In this document: one piece after another, positions 10,285-21,862 of the stretch
Position numbering within the stretch: position 1 is the stretch's first letter
Layout: every line of letters starts with the position of its first letter
Source of the DNA: Pipra filicauda
Taxonomy: Eukaryota; Chordata; Aves; Passeriformes; Pipridae
Assembly: GCF_003945595.2 (NCBI RefSeq)
Contig: NW_024104673.1
Span: forward strand, 293,936 to 357,935
Direction of reading: 5' to 3'
DNA length: 64,000 nucleotides
Made by a program: the position numbers and the translations under genes
The notes under the pieces: generated by a model
What the model saw: the letters and a program-made list of their open reading frames with translations, nothing else
Database searches by the model: none
What the model was told of the DNA's origin: nothing

Positions 10285-10735
10285 GCTGGAGAGAATCCTG
10301 GAATCCCAGAAGGATTTGAGTTAGAAGGGATTTTAAAGCCCATCCAGTCTCACCCCCTGCCATGGGCAGGGACACCTCCCACTAGCCCAGGGTGCTCCAA
10401 GCTGGCCTTGGACACTTCCAGGGATCTTGAGGCAGCCACAGCTTCTCTGGGAATTCCATCCCAACCTCTCCCCACCCTCACAAGGAGGAATTCCTTCCCA
10501 ACATCCCATCTAAAGTGTTCTCTGGCACTGGGAACCATTCCCTGTGTCCTGTCCCTCCATCCCTTGTCCCCAGTCCCTCTCCAGCTCTCCTGGAGCCCCT
10601 TTAGGCCCTGGAAGGGGCTCTCAGGTCTCCCTGGATCCTTCTCTTCTCCAGGGGAACCCCCCCAGCTCTCCCAGCCTGGCTCCAGAGGGACTCCAGCCCT
10701 CGGAGCACCTTCCAGAGGGGCCGAGTCTCTGCTCC
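10285..10735 (-). mobile_element. CR1: CR1 LINE 3'-end fragment, about 450 bp
   Basis: Starting from a decayed tail near 10295, the plus strand gives the reverse complement of CR1: 'GGGCAGGGACACCTCCCACT', 'GGCCTTGGACACTTCCAGGG', 'CCACAGCTTCTCTGGGAATT', then 'CATTCCCTGTGTCCTGTCCC' and 'CTTCTCTTCTCCAGG'. It reaches into the end of ORF2 (CTCCAGCCCTCGGAGCACC). The 134- and 268-codon open frames here are read-through of this repeat and are not genes. Confidence 0.93.
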
Positions 10736-13654
10736 CTGGAAAGTTGATGTTCATAATAAAGTTGAGCAGGACAAATCCAGAGCTCAGTAAATTTGTTTAG
10801 TGGCTGAACAAGAAAGCTGCAAGAAAAACAGGCTCCCCTTTCCCTGGCTTAAATGAGGCAGGATGGAACATTTTAATTTGGAGGCTGTGCTGGTGACAAG
10901 GATCCTGCTGATAAATCCCACTCTGGAACGGGGAAAAACTAAAGGACACTGATCTGCTCCAACACATTTCACTCCAGAGGGAAGGAGCTTTCTCCAGAAA
11001 CAGTTAAACTGCAGCTAAACTTAAAAACGAGAGTTCAGGGCAGGTGATGCCACTCCCTGATTTTATTCCAGTGCCCAGTTTCTATCCCTGGTTTCTGCAG
11101 AGGAGCAGTCGGGGATGAGCTGCTGGGAGAGGATGCTGCTGCTCCCACCCCCATCCATCCAGGGCAGGGGTTGCAGCTCTTGCTCAGTGGCCTTGGGTTG
11201 TAACTATTCCAATTTTCATGGCTGAGGAAAAAAAAAAAATAGCTCTGAGAGTAAAAAAAAAATAAAATTTCATAATTAGACTCGTTATTGCAAGATATTG
11301 CTGAAGACACGTAGGAGGATTTTTAAGGAGGGCTCAGACGTGAATAAAGATAAAGAATATGCAGTTTTTAAGCCAGGAAAGGGTTTAAAAGAGAACATGC
11401 TTCAAATTGAGACTCATTTTTAATAACTGGGGGTTGAGAGGGGGATTATTTTCCGCCAATATTCTCCTCCCTGAACTGGGAGAAGAAAGTTGTTCTTAAT
11501 CTTGCCTGGAATTATCATTCCCAGCCCCAAAGGCGGCCCAGTGGCATCACTGATGTTACACAAAAACAATGGAAGGGACACAGTGGGAGGGTTTAAAGGA
11601 AAACCCTTTCAGGGAAGGGGAATAAAACGTGGTGAGACTTCGTTTCTGCCCCTTGGCTGAAGCAGATCCTGAAAAAAACCGAAACTTCAGAGACACTCCA
11701 GAGGTGCAGGGAGAGGATGAGGATGGACCAGCAGAGCTGAAATGCTCCTTTAATAATAATGACAGCCCCAGCTAATTGCAGGGATCTGTGTCTGAGGTGC
11801 TGCACAACCCCCCAGCCACTGTTAATAAGATTATTTTGGTGTTTATTACGAGATAAAGCTCCAAGTGGCCAATTCACACCCAGCCAGTTGGGAGCTCCAG
11901 CTCCACGGATCCATCCATGTGGCTTCAATTTGAAGCACGAGTAATCCCTTAAATCCCAGACTTTCAGGAACCAGTCATGCTTAAAATTAAGCCCACATGT
12001 GGGTGTTTGCAGGGTCAGGTCTGGAAGATCATTTGCCCGGGTTTCCACCTGTTAGGGGAGAGTCTCTTTTCACGTTGCCATTATTCCCTTTTTTTTTTCC
12101 CCACCCAGGCCTGTGTTTGGCACAGGAATTTAAGGACATTCTGGTCTTTCCACTGAGACCTTGAGAGTTTTCCTTGATAAAATTAATCCATTATCAGGAA
12201 TCTCCTGAAGAAGCCAAAAAAAAAAAATAACCTTGTCCATGCAGGAATGCCCTAAATATAACCCTAAATATAACCTCTGCCCTTCATATCCAGAGCCAGG
12301 GCAGCTCAGAGGTGAGCAGGGTGTTTTTAAACCTCTGGACAAAATGTTTCTGGGTATTTTTAGAAGTGAAGGCTGATTTCCTCCATCCCAGGGTTGTGCC
12401 AGAGCTGGAAGTGTTGGGATGTGTGATGGAAATTCATCCTTGCTCTGCTTCTGGTTTGTCTCTGCTGGCAACAGGGGAATCTCTGCCTGTCCTTGCCTTA
12501 TCTCCCACTAAAGATAAGAGGGATGAAGGGGGGGAAATAAGGGAATTAATGTATTTTTAGTGATTTGGAGGGAGAGCTGAGCTGCTGAAATCCTCTGTTA
12601 AGCAGGTGATTCATCCCAAATCCGCCAGCACTTTAAATTTCAGGAGGATTTTCTCCTCCCTGGGTTTCTGTTCCATCCCATGACCTGATGTTCCCCCTGA
12701 GCAGGTGTAACCCCCAGGTATGGCTTGGGAGCAGCTGCTCCCAGCAGGATCTGCTGTGATTCCCTTTTTTAGTGCTGGAATGTCACCAAACACAGCTCTG
12801 GGCAGAGGGAACTGACTGAGGGAAACCACCAAGAATTTGGCTCCCCCTCATCCCCCAAATCGCTGGGAAATGATCTCCTTTGTTTGAAGAAAGGAGCAGT
12901 TGGAGCAAAGGAAGAGGAGGAAGCTCATCCAAACCCCTTGATCTGAATCCCCTTTGGGCACCATAAAAACCCCAGTTCTGTCTTTCTGCTCCTTTCTGGG
13001 TTGGAGGCAATGAAAGCTCCACGTTCCCCAGCCCTGCACAGGGTTTGGCCTCACACAGCCCAGAGGGGGTCTGGGGCTTTTGGGGAAAAAAAATGTCCAG
13101 AGTTGGGAGGTGCCTGCAGCTCTGACACGATTGTTGATGGGCCTTCCGTGGGTTTTGGTTGAAAAAACGAGCCAGAGTGGGAAATGAGGGGGAAAACAAG
13201 GCAATGAAGCTCAGCAGGCTTCTTTTTGATAATCAAGAACCCCATAAAATAAAGGGGATGCTGAGAATCCCCAGGCGAGGGTTTAAATCTGCAGAGATGG
13301 GGCAACATTTGGGGAGTGATGGATCCACGTTATCCCTGTTTTGGTGCAGTCTGAGGGTCATTAGGCCAACACCCTCTTGGTTAGGCTGTTTTGGGGCAGT
13401 GCAGTGGCTCTGAGCAGTGGCAGGGCTGGAAGGGGACAGACACAGGCATGGCCTCTGCTCCCAAAAATGCAGAGGGAATGGCTCCAAACCAGCAGCAGGA
13501 ACCTTCCCATGGTCTCCCAGCACGGTGGTGGTGGAGGAACAGTTTAAAACATCAGGTTTGTGGCCTCTGCTCCTGCAGCTCTTTGGAGACTCCTTGGTGA
13601 GTCCCAGCAGACTTGTCCTGGGCTCCTGGGGAGTGCTGGGAGCAGCTCCATGTG
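10736..13654. other. Unique non-coding DNA with short A/T tracts
   Basis: I see no dispersed repeat or gene. Short A-rich tracts occur near 11228-11265 and a T run near 12089-12100. Open frames of up to 151 codons are unremarkable in composition. Confidence 0.5.
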
Positions 13655-13795
13655 CCATCCAAACATGGAATCCTGGGATGGTTTGGGCTGGGAGGGACCT
13701 TAAAGCCCATTTCAGCCCACCCTTCCACCTTCCACCATCCCAGGTTGCTCCAAGCTGGCCTTGGGGCACTTCCAGGGATGGGGTGTGGAGGATCC
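13655..13795 (-). mobile_element. CR1: CR1 LINE 3'-end fragment
   Basis: Reverse-complement CR1 tail: 'GGGATGGTTTGGGCTGGGAG', 'GGACCTTAAAGCCCATTTCA', then 'CCAGGTTGCTCCAAGCTGGC' and 'CTTGG..CACTTCCAGGG'. The CCATGGCAGGG core is lost, so the copy carries an internal deletion. Confidence 0.88.
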
Positions 13796-14392
13796 ATCAG
13801 TGGCAGAAGCTGAGGTGGCTCTGGATGAGACCCTCAGACAAACACACAGTGGTTATTCCCTTCCTGGGAGAGCCTTCAATGGCTTCAGGAGTTTTCTCCT
13901 GGCTCCACAAACAGCCTCATCACCCAGAGCTCACCTCTGTGTCAAACCGAGCCTTCTCCTCCCCCTCTGACGTGTTGAAAGGAGAAGCAAAAAGGTGCCA
14001 CATTTATCTCATTCCTCCCTCTCTTGGGACCTGTCTTTGCTTTTCTCCCATTTCCTCAGTGCAGGGGGAGAGAGAGGGAGAGGGAGAGGGAAAGGAGGAG
14101 CAGAGAGCTGCCCGGGGAGGACTGAGCCGAGCAGGATTCCTCAGCTCTTCCGTCCTCTCTGGGCTCTCTCCCACGCACAGCCTGTGGCTCCCACTCCTGC
14201 TCTGTGTCAGCTTTGATAAGAGCCCCCCGTGTAATCAGTGCAGCTCCAGCTATCCGGCTCCAGAGCTGGATGATTTCCTCCTGTGGCTTCTTCATTCCTG
14301 TTCATAATTAAAGGAGGACTTCTCGCCATGCCAAGGGCTATAGAAAAATAAGGAATAAGTAATAAAGTGGTGGCAGAGAGCCAGGGACTCAC

Positions 14393-14413
14393 TGCTGCTG
14401 CTGCTGCTGCTTG
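14393..14413. repeat. (CTG)n microsatellite, about six units
   Basis: CTGCTGCTGCTGCTGCTG-type run in unique DNA. On the opposite strand it gives a poly-Gln stretch at the end of a short spurious frame. It is not placed in any recognisable exon. Confidence 0.9.
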
Positions 14414-14912
14414 GATTCTTGCAAGGTTTGGGTGTCTGGTTCGACTGTTTGCATTTTCAGCAGGATGCAGCCTGAAGGGCTGATGTGGTTTAGAATTACT
14501 GGATATTTCGGCTTTATATTTAGGACAAAAAAAGTTGATTCCTTTGGGGTTTTGCTGCGTTCACTCTGCTGCAATCAAGCTGGCCTGGAGTCACCAGCAG
14601 GGCAGGTGCTTGGGAGCTCAGCCCTGGAGCCAGGGCTTGTTCCATCGCCGGGTTATTTGTGTTGGATGATCGGCAGGAGCCCTCTGGAAGTGGTGGCCCC
14701 GTTGTGTAAACAGTGCCGGTGCCCCCAGGAGCTGCGGGTGGGACAATGGGCAGATCAGGTCGCCCAGAGCCAGCAGTCCCACCCCAGCTTCCCATTTTCC
14801 AGGACAAGCTGTTCTCTTCATTAGCCCACGAGGCTCCCAAGGGCCCCAAATCACAGCCCCACACGTAGGAATTCCTCCTCTCCCTCCCAGTGCCTTCGCT
14901 CCCTGTCCCTCG

Positions 14913-15492
14913 GACACAGGGACATGGGGACACAGGGACACAGGGACATGGGGACACAGGGACACAGGGATACAGGGACATGGGGACACAGGGACACAGG
15001 GACATGGGGACACAGGGACACAGGGACATGGGGACACAGGGACATGGGGACACAGGGACACAGGGATACGGGGACACGGGGACACAGGGACACGGGGATA
15101 CAGGGACACGGGGATACAGGGACACAGGGACACAGGGACACGGGGACACAGGGACAAAGGGACACGGGGACACAGGGACACAGGGACACGGGGACACAGG
15201 GACACGGGGATACAGGGACACAGGGACACAGGGACATGGGGACACAGGGACACAGGGACAAAGGGACACGGGGATACAGGGACACGGGGACACAGGGACA
15301 AAGGGACATGGGGACACAGGGACACAGGGACACAGGGACACGGGGACAAGGGGGCACAGGGACACAGGGACACAGGGACACGGGGACAAAGGGACACAGG
15401 GACATGGGGACACAGGGACACAGGGACATGGGGACACAGGGAAAAAGGGACACGGGGGCACAGGGACAAAGGGACACAGGGACACAGGGACA
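14913..15492. repeat. 8-bp minisatellite (GACACRGG)n, about 72 units
   Basis: Units are mainly GACACAGG, GACATGGG, GACACGGG and GATACAGG, with rare AAAGG-type variants, continuous over 580 bp. Eight bases is not a multiple of three, so every frame cycles through the same 8-residue peptide every 24 bases. Without stops, all frames stay open (DTGTQGHG on plus, CPCVPVSP on minus). The 404-, 298-, 249- and 208-codon frames are therefore artefacts. Flanks are unique sequence on the left and a CR1 piece about 110 bp to the right. Confidence 0.97.
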
Positions 15493-15599
15493 AGCACAGG
15501 GTCTCTTGGGTCACTGTTTCTCTTCCCTGCTGGTGGAGGAGCCCTGCTGAGCCGTGCAGGGGGATCAGAGGGGGCTCCCAGGGGTTCTAGTGGGCAAGT

Positions 15600-15715
15600 G
15601 GGGGGTTCTGTCAGCCCCTCCATGTCCTTCCTGAGCTGAGGGCCCAGAACTGGACACAGCACTCCAGGGGTGGAGCAGAGCTGAGCACAGACACAGCAGC
15701 CCCACCCCAGTGTTC
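15600..15715 (-). mobile_element. CR1: CR1 LINE ORF2-end fragment
   Basis: The plus strand carries 'CTCCATGTCCTTCCTGAGCT', 'GGGCCCAGAACTGGACACAG' and 'CACTCCAGGGGTGGAGCAGA'. This is the reverse complement of the CR1 ORF2 segment encoding the VQFWAP region. The downstream 3' end is absent, so the copy is truncated at both ends. Confidence 0.85.
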
Positions 15716-16284
15716 CCAAACCCCAGAGTTTCAAAGTCAGGGGGGTTTCTTCACCTGCCTCAGAGATGTTTTGCCCACTGACCTCGCTGGGCTGAACTCA
15801 CCCAGGGAGTTGCAAAAGTTCTCAGACAAAGGCTCCTTCCCATCCTGGATCACACACACAAACACTGCTGCCTGTCACTCTGAGTCACTCCTGAGCTCTG
15901 AGCCAAGCCCAGCCAAACCCAGCCAGCCCAGCAGCCTGGGGAGGGTCTCCCTGCCTTTGATGTCCTTGGCTAAAACAGCCTGAACCTTCCTTCCACCTGA
16001 GAAAACATTGGGCAAAGGACCTGCTTTCCCTTCCCCCTGCTGTTGTCTCCCACAATCTCTTCTCTTCCTTCCCTTCCTCTGCTTTCCTCGGTGAGAAGGT
16101 AAAGGAGGGTCTGCTGTGGGACCCTGGGCACCTCCAAACACTTAATACGGATGGATCAGTTAAACAGACAAGCCTGGAGGAGGTAGAGAAGCATGAAAGG
16201 GCTTCTTGGAGGCTCCTTTTGCTCTGAAAAAGCCATTTCTCCCGAGCTTTAGGCATTATGGGGTTTATGGAGAGCCCTCAGATG

Positions 16285-16440
16285 GGACTGCCCCATTCCC
16301 TGGAAGTGTCCAAGACCAGGTTGGAGCAAGCTGGGATAGTGGAAGATGTCCCTGCCCATGGCAGGGGGTAGGACTGGATGATTTTAAGGTCCCTTTCAAG
16401 CCAAATAACTCTGTGATCCTCTGATATGATTCTGTCCCAC
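16285..16440 (+). mobile_element. CR1: CR1 LINE 3'-end fragment with tail
   Basis: Plus-orientation 'CCTGGAAGTGTCCAAGACCA', 'GATGTCCCTGCCCATGGCAG', 'ATGATTTTAAGGTCCCTTTC' and a short tail ACTCTGTGATCCTCTGAT. It is 5'-truncated to about 155 bp. Confidence 0.92.
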
Positions 16441-17969
16441 CTCAACTGACCTTAGTTCCCTCCTCTCCTGAAGTGTCTCTTTTTATTGGAGCAACTCATC
16501 TGGAATTTGGGGTGTGCAACCCCCCCGGGAAAACCTCACATTTCTTTGCAAGTGTTTCAAATGACCAGCACAAAAAAAAAACAACCCAAAAAGGTATTTT
16601 CCAGGTAACTCTCCCCATCCAAAGGATTTGCAGTCACCCAGGGTGAGCAGCAGGCAGCCCAGACTGGCTGGGGCTGGGAACAGTTTGGATCGTGCCTTTA
16701 GAAGGGCTCTGATTTTATTACCATTATTATCCCTCCACTTCTGTGTTTAGGAGGCTCTGGAGTATCAGGTTGCTTAGAAAAGTTTCCATCATTAGGCCTG
16801 ATTTTCTACTCATTTGGGAGGACCCAGAGCTGAAATCCTTGGAGCTGCACAGTCCCTCTGGAAATGCAGCTCCCAGCCCGTGGTGCTCGGGGCTGAGTGA
16901 GGTGTGCTGGGAACCTGCCCTGGCTTTCCCTTAAAGGGCTTGGAAACCCCATTTGGCAACTTGCTCTTCATGTCCTCGGTCCATCCTGATGTTCCTGTGA
17001 TTAAAGCTCTCAGCACCTCCCAAACCAGCCCTGTGCTGGTGGCCTCCTGCCCTCCTGCCCTCCCAGCCAGGCTTTCTGCTCCAGTACACCCAGGCTGGGC
17101 TGGGAAGTGGGATCTCTGTCAACCACAGAGCCTCCTTCCTGTGGCTTCCTCAATGCTTTGGTTTAGGGCTCGTTTTCCCCCTTCCCCCCTCCGGGGATGG
17201 AATGATATCCCGGAGATCTGGAGCTCTCCAGAGCACTGCTGTTAAACCATCAAAGGGCTTTTGGTGGAGCACAAGAGGCACTTCCAGGCTTGACTGAAGT
17301 TTTCCCATCCAAAACCTGCCACAAATTCACTCTCCCAGGAGAGTGATCCCAACAAGGGATCCCAACATGTGGGTTTGACCACTGAACATCCCATTTTTTA
17401 GCTGTTTTTTTTAACCAGCTATTTCATTCCGTCTCCCACTTTAACCTTGGGAGTCCCACACATCCTTGAAAGAGGTTATTTAATGAAAAATCACAGCCCA
17501 AAGCTGCAGGTTTTATCTGTCAGGTGGATTTACAGACACGCCTCTGGACTGATGAAAAGGAGTTTAGACCAAGCAAGAGGTGAAGATTTGTCCTTGTCTT
17601 TGTGGTTCCTTCAAGTCCCATCCAGCTGGGCAGATAACGGGGATTTATGGAGCATTTCATTTCTGATCTCACTCTTCTCATATCCCAAGGGATGTTCCCA
17701 CTTTATCTCCAGGCTTTTTTTCAAACAGAGGAGCTGGTGAGGAGGCTGAGAGGGATTTGGGCAGTGGGTACCTGGCTCAGGGAAGCACAGAAAACACAGG
17801 GCTGAGGCTGCAGCTTTGTGCTTTGATTCAAAAAAAGACATATTTCAGTAAAAAAAAATTGGGAATTGCCCGCAATGAGAAGAGCAAATGGGTTTGTCCC
17901 CACCTGCACTTCTCAGTAAGAGGAGTAGAAAGATCAGAGGCTGGATTTCCTTCAGAGAACCAGAAAATC
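16441..17969. other. Unique non-coding DNA, no gene seen
   Basis: No tandem or dispersed repeat stands out and no open frame shows a recognised domain. Short A runs occur near 16572 and 17850. Confidence 0.5.
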
Positions 17970-18105
17970 AGCAAGGCTGGGAAAGATCTCTGAGATCAAG
18001 TCCAGCTTTTGATCAAAAAAATGACCCATTAAAACAAGTCAGAAAGTGCCTCAACTACTCAGGTTTTTAACATTTCCAGGGAGTTTGTTGTGAAGTCCCT
18101 TCCAG
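17970..18105 (-). mobile_element. CR1: CR1 LINE 3'-end fragment of the classical type
   Basis: Plus strand 'GGCTGGGAAAGATCTCTGAG' and 'ATCAAGTCCAGCTTTTGATC', then 'TTTAACATTTCCAGGGAG', match the reverse complement of the CR1 subtype ending in GATCT..AAGGTC..TTCCA. The middle is degenerate. Confidence 0.6.
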
Positions 18106-19025
18106 GTAACCCTGCCTTGGCCAACAATGTTTTCAGTGATGGTAAAACCAAGTGTCAGTGAGCAGAGGAAACCAAGGGATTATGGAGCAGGACAATCCCC
18201 TCTGGCTTTTCCACAGGTAGGAGTCAAAGCTGAAGCTCTGCTGCATCAACCCTGAGCTCTTCCAAGTCAGCCACACTCCCACCTTGCTCTGGAAGTGGGA
18301 TAAAGGGAGACATCACCCAAAACTGACTCTTCAACAGGCCCAGAAAGGCCTGTTTAATTCTTTCCTATTAAACACGAAGCAAAGTGCCACTTATAGATCA
18401 CACTGACAGCAGTTAATTACAGCTTTTCTGCAGCACAACCAGCAGCTAAATCACAGCAAGGTCCCAGCTTACAAAGCAACTTTATGTTTGGTGTGTGATG
18501 TTACAAATTGCTTCAAGTGCTGGGATGTCGGCGGTGATTAATTTGATGAGTTTAAATTACATTCTGTGGAGGAAGACACCGTGTTCCAACCCATCAGGAG
18601 TTTTTATATACTGTCTCCTATGGGGGGGAAAAAATAAAAATAAATAAAGAAACCTCTGGTGGTGTCTGGCTTTGATTATTTATTGAACAATGCTCCATTG
18701 AGTCCCAGCTCCCCTCAGACAGCTCATAAACAAAGGCCTGCAGTGCAAAGTTTAGACAAGGACAAAGATTTCTGAACTCTGGAGCACAGCACGAAGCTCT
18801 GGGATTGCCCCACACCGGAAGGAATGGCCAGAGCTGGGACTGACAAGGGGAGAAATGCAAGAAATGCAAAGAAACTTCGCTGAAGGAAGAAGGTTCCTGT
18901 GAAAACTCCACTTTCGAGGGCTTTTCCCCCCACAGTGGGACTTTGGGAACACTTGTTCCCGAAATGTTTCTCCTGAAGTCCTTAACTACTGGGTTCCTCC
19001 AGAACTTCTTGCCCCAAAGAACACC
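18106..19025. other. Unique DNA, part with conserved-element texture
   Basis: About 18360-18600 is AT-balanced, has no repeat and contains AGTTAATTACAG and GTGATTAATTTGATGAG homeodomain-like cores. This is suggestive of a non-coding regulatory element but not demonstrable here. The remainder is unremarkable. Confidence 0.3.
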
Positions 19026-19240
19026 CAGAATATTTATTTGGGGAGGGCACACATTTATTATTTGGGGAGGGCACACATTTATTTGGGGAGGGTACACATT
19101 TATTATCTGGGGAAGGGCACACATTTATTTGGGGAGGGTACACATTTATTATTTGGGGAAGGGCACACATTTATTTGGGGAGGGCACACATTTATTTGAA
19201 GGAGACACACATTTGTTTTGGGCAATACACACATTTTTCT
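19026..19240. repeat. Degenerate 22-30-bp minisatellite, about 8 units
   Basis: Repeats of GGGGAGGGCACACATTTATT alternate between a longer form (extra TATTT) and a shorter form. Units decay on the right into GGAGACACACATTTG and GGGCAATACACACATTTTT. The length alternation suggests unequal exchange between two unit lengths. Open frames across it (CVPSPNK-type peptides on minus) are artefacts. Confidence 0.9.
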
Positions 19241-19339
19241 CAGGCCTTTGGTTGAAAGCCCTACCTGGTTAAAACACACATTGAGAGGGAGGGTTTCATG
19301 TAGTTTGGGGTTTAGTGGTTTATATAAGAAGGTCACAGT

Positions 19340-19560
19340 TAAAATCACAGAATCACGGAATGATTTGGGTTGGAAGGGAGCTTAAAACCACCTCATTCCA
19401 CCCCCTGCCATGGGCAGGGACACCTTCCACTATCCCAGGTTGCTCCAACCCGGCCTTGGACACTTCCAGGGATCCAGGAGCAGCCACAGCTTCTCTGGGA
19501 AATCCATCCCAGCCCAGGGAAGGATTTAATCCCAATATCCCATCTATATCTACCCTCCTT
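19340..19560 (-). mobile_element. CR1: CR1 LINE 3'-end fragment with tail
   Basis: Begins with an AATCACAGAATCACGGAATG tail, then 'GGGTTGGAAGGGAGCTTAAA', a CCATGGGCAGGGACACCTTCC core, 'CCTTGGACACTTCCAGGGAT' and 'CAGCCACAGCTTCTCTGGGA'. It is 5'-truncated near 19560. Confidence 0.93.
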
Positions 19561-20212
19561 CACTCCCCTGGGGCTGCACCTCCCCGTCTCCAAGGGGCTT
19601 TAAAAAAAACCCCCAAACCATCTCTCCCAACTTGTTGCTTGAATCCAGGATTCCCACAGACCCCACGGAGCATCCCATAAATTGGCTCAGCCGCCTGGCA
19701 GCCCGTCCAGCTCCTAAAAACCCTCGGAACAACCTCCGTGGCCATCCCATCTCCCCCCTGGGCAGCTGGAAAAATCATTCCGGGGAGGTTAAAGCCGCGC
19801 TCGGCTCTCTCCCATCCCCGTCACTTCCCACGTAAGCAGCGGCTGGAGCTCTGTCTTTCCAGGAGAAAGGAGAGAGGTGGGGTCCGTGGGATCGTGTTCC
19901 CGGCACAGAATCCCGGCGTTAAAACCTCTCCCACCCTCGGGAAGGGGCTGAGAACTCCCTGACCCCCCCCTCCTCCCCGAGAGAGGCTTTCCGGGGCTGC
20001 CCGGGGGCTCCCGGTGTTATTCCAGGCACTTCTCTCTCTCCTCTTGATCCCGACTCTCGTTTTTTTGCTGATGATTTGTCGGTTTTAATCTTTTTGGCAA
20101 CACACCCAGCCCAGGAACAAAAATAAAAAAAAAAAAAAAGAGAGAGAAAAAAAACCTACAAAAAAAACCCGGCAGAAAAGTTCCTCGGAGTTGGCTGAAC
20201 CTCCCAGTTACC
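19561..20212. other. Unique DNA, moderately GC-rich
   Basis: Slightly CpG-enriched around 19780-19930, with an A-rich run near 20125-20165. No exon or repeat is recognised. Confidence 0.45.
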
Positions 20213-20650
20213 CCTTCCCAGTGCTCCCAGTGCTCCCAGTGCTCCCAGTTACCCACAGGCTCTGCAGCATGTCCTGGATGATCTCCCAGCCCTCTCCTAC
20301 CCATTCCCAGTGCTCCCAGTGCTCCCAGTGTTCCCAGTGCTCCCAGTTACCCGGAGGCTCTGCAGCAGGTCCTGGATGATCCTCCAGAGCCCCCCCTCCC
20401 TATTCCCAGTGCTCCCAGTGCTCCCAGTTACCCACCCTGAGGCTCTGCAGCAGGTCCTGGATGATCCCCCAGAGTCCCCCCTCTCCATTCCCAGTGCTCC
20501 CAGTGCTCCCAGTTACCCGCAGGCTCTGCAGCAGGTCCTGGATGATCCCCCAGAGCCCTCATCACCATTCCCAGTGCTCCCAGTGCTCCCAGTGCTCCCA
20601 GTGCTCCCAGTTACCCACCCTTAGGCTCTGCAGCAGGTCCTGGATGATCC
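20213..20650. repeat. Compound minisatellite: 9-bp units inside an 81-102-bp unit
   Basis: The block AGGCTCTGCAGCAGGTCCTG recurs at 20257 (variant), 20355, 20440, 20521 and 20623, spaced 98, 85, 81 and 102 bp. Between the blocks lie two to four copies of the 9-mer CCCAGTGCT followed by CCCAGTTACCC. Spacing changes largely reflect 9-mer number. Spacings are not consistently multiples of three, which argues against a repeated coding exon. Confidence 0.92.
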
Positions 20651-20717
20651 CAGCTGGGGGTCCCCGACCCTCCCACGGTGAAAAATGGGGGAGTTGGGGG
20701 GGAAAAACAGGGGGGTT

Positions 20718-20770
20718 TGGGGTGAAAAATGGATGTCTGGGGTGAAAAATGGATGTTTGGGGTGAAAAAC
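20718..20770. repeat. 20-bp tandem repeat, about 2.6 units
   Basis: GGGGTGAAAAATGGATGTCT, then nearly the same again, then a partial unit. It lies just downstream of the compound minisatellite in G-rich DNA that contains looser related GGGGGAAAAA phrases. Confidence 0.8.
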
Positions 20771-21734
20771 TACTTCCTCAGCTTAACGGCAGAGATTCCA
20801 GATGCCACAATTAAGACTTAAAATTGCGATTTTTTTCCTGCTGTGCCGCTGATATTTTCTGCCTTGTTTCTCTTCCAGCCTGGGGGTGTCACCCCCTGGG
20901 GTCACCCTGACACCTTCTCAGCTGGTGAGAGGGAACACAGAGCCACCAGCTCCCACCTGAGCCCCTGCCTGCCACACCCACAGCCCCTGCACACAGACAC
21001 CGAGAGAAATTCGCTTTAATTACTCCCTTGCACAAGTTTCCTACGTCTGGTCTGGGCTTTTAATTAGGAGCAAACTCATCCCCTTTGAAACCTCGGAGTT
21101 CCCGGGAAATGCAGAAGGACCCCAAACCTTCCCAGTGCCACCTTCATTTCCAGCCAGTGTTACCCCCTCACGTGGATTTGGGAGCAGCAGGAACATCATT
21201 TCGTGCCCCCCCCAAAAAAACCCCCCAGAAGGTTTTTTTTGTGAAGCCTTCAGGACCAAAGATTTCTTTCCTGCCACATAATAACGCCAGTGTGTGATGA
21301 CATTTGAACCCAGAGCATCCATTTCATCTCCTTCCCAACGGAAAATGGGCTGTGGTTTTATCCACAATTGATGCAATTAGAAAAACTTCCTCGTTTAACA
21401 TGATCGTGCCTCCCTTTGCAAATGGTTTTGGTTCCGTTTCCATCCTTCAACTCGGCATATTCTGGTTTTCCAGCTGAAAACTCTGCTGCCAAATCCTACC
21501 AGAGAGTCCAGAATTCCCGTTGGCACCCGGGGTTGTGTGTTTGGCTTTTGGTTTTTTTCCGTAAGAAAAGAGCCAAGAAGAGCTGGGAGGAGAAGGAAAA
21601 CCCTTGGGGTTCATCTCTTGCTTCCAGACAATGAAATCACGTCATAAAATAGGGGAAAACCGTGGGATTCAGCAGGAAAGTTGGGAGAAGGAGCTGGAGG
21701 ACAAGGGTGAGGAGGAGCAGAGGGAGCTGAGGGT
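20771..21734. other. Unique non-coding DNA, no gene seen
   Basis: Contains only short homopolymer runs (C and A near 21205-21240). No open frame carries a recognised domain. Confidence 0.45.
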
Positions 21735-21862
21735 TAAATCCCCTGGAGGGATTGAACACCCCTGTGGACGTGGCACCTGGGGACAGGGCTCAGTGGTGGC
21801 CTTGCAGGGACAACCTTGAAGGTCTTTTCCAGCCTGAACAACTCTGTGATTCCACAAAAGGA
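21735..21862 (+). mobile_element. CR1: CR1 LINE 3'-end fragment of the classical type
   Basis: 'GACGTGGCACCTGGGGACAG', 'GGCTCAGTGGTGGCCTTGCA' and 'GAAGGTCTTTTCCAGCCTGA' followed by ACTCTGTGATTCC match the classical CR1 3' end in plus orientation. It is shortened by a deletion around the GTTGGACTTGATGATC segment. Confidence 0.85.

Noticed and set aside
9994..10800. 268-codon plus-strand frame
   Set aside because: More than half is the reverse complement of a CR1 3' end. Such CR1 read-through frames occur at many loci here.
14520..15734. 404-codon minus-strand open frame, Cys/Pro/Val-rich
   Set aside because: It is the translation of the 8-bp minisatellite plus flanks. All frames of the array are open and the peptide simply cycles, with no domain or splice context.
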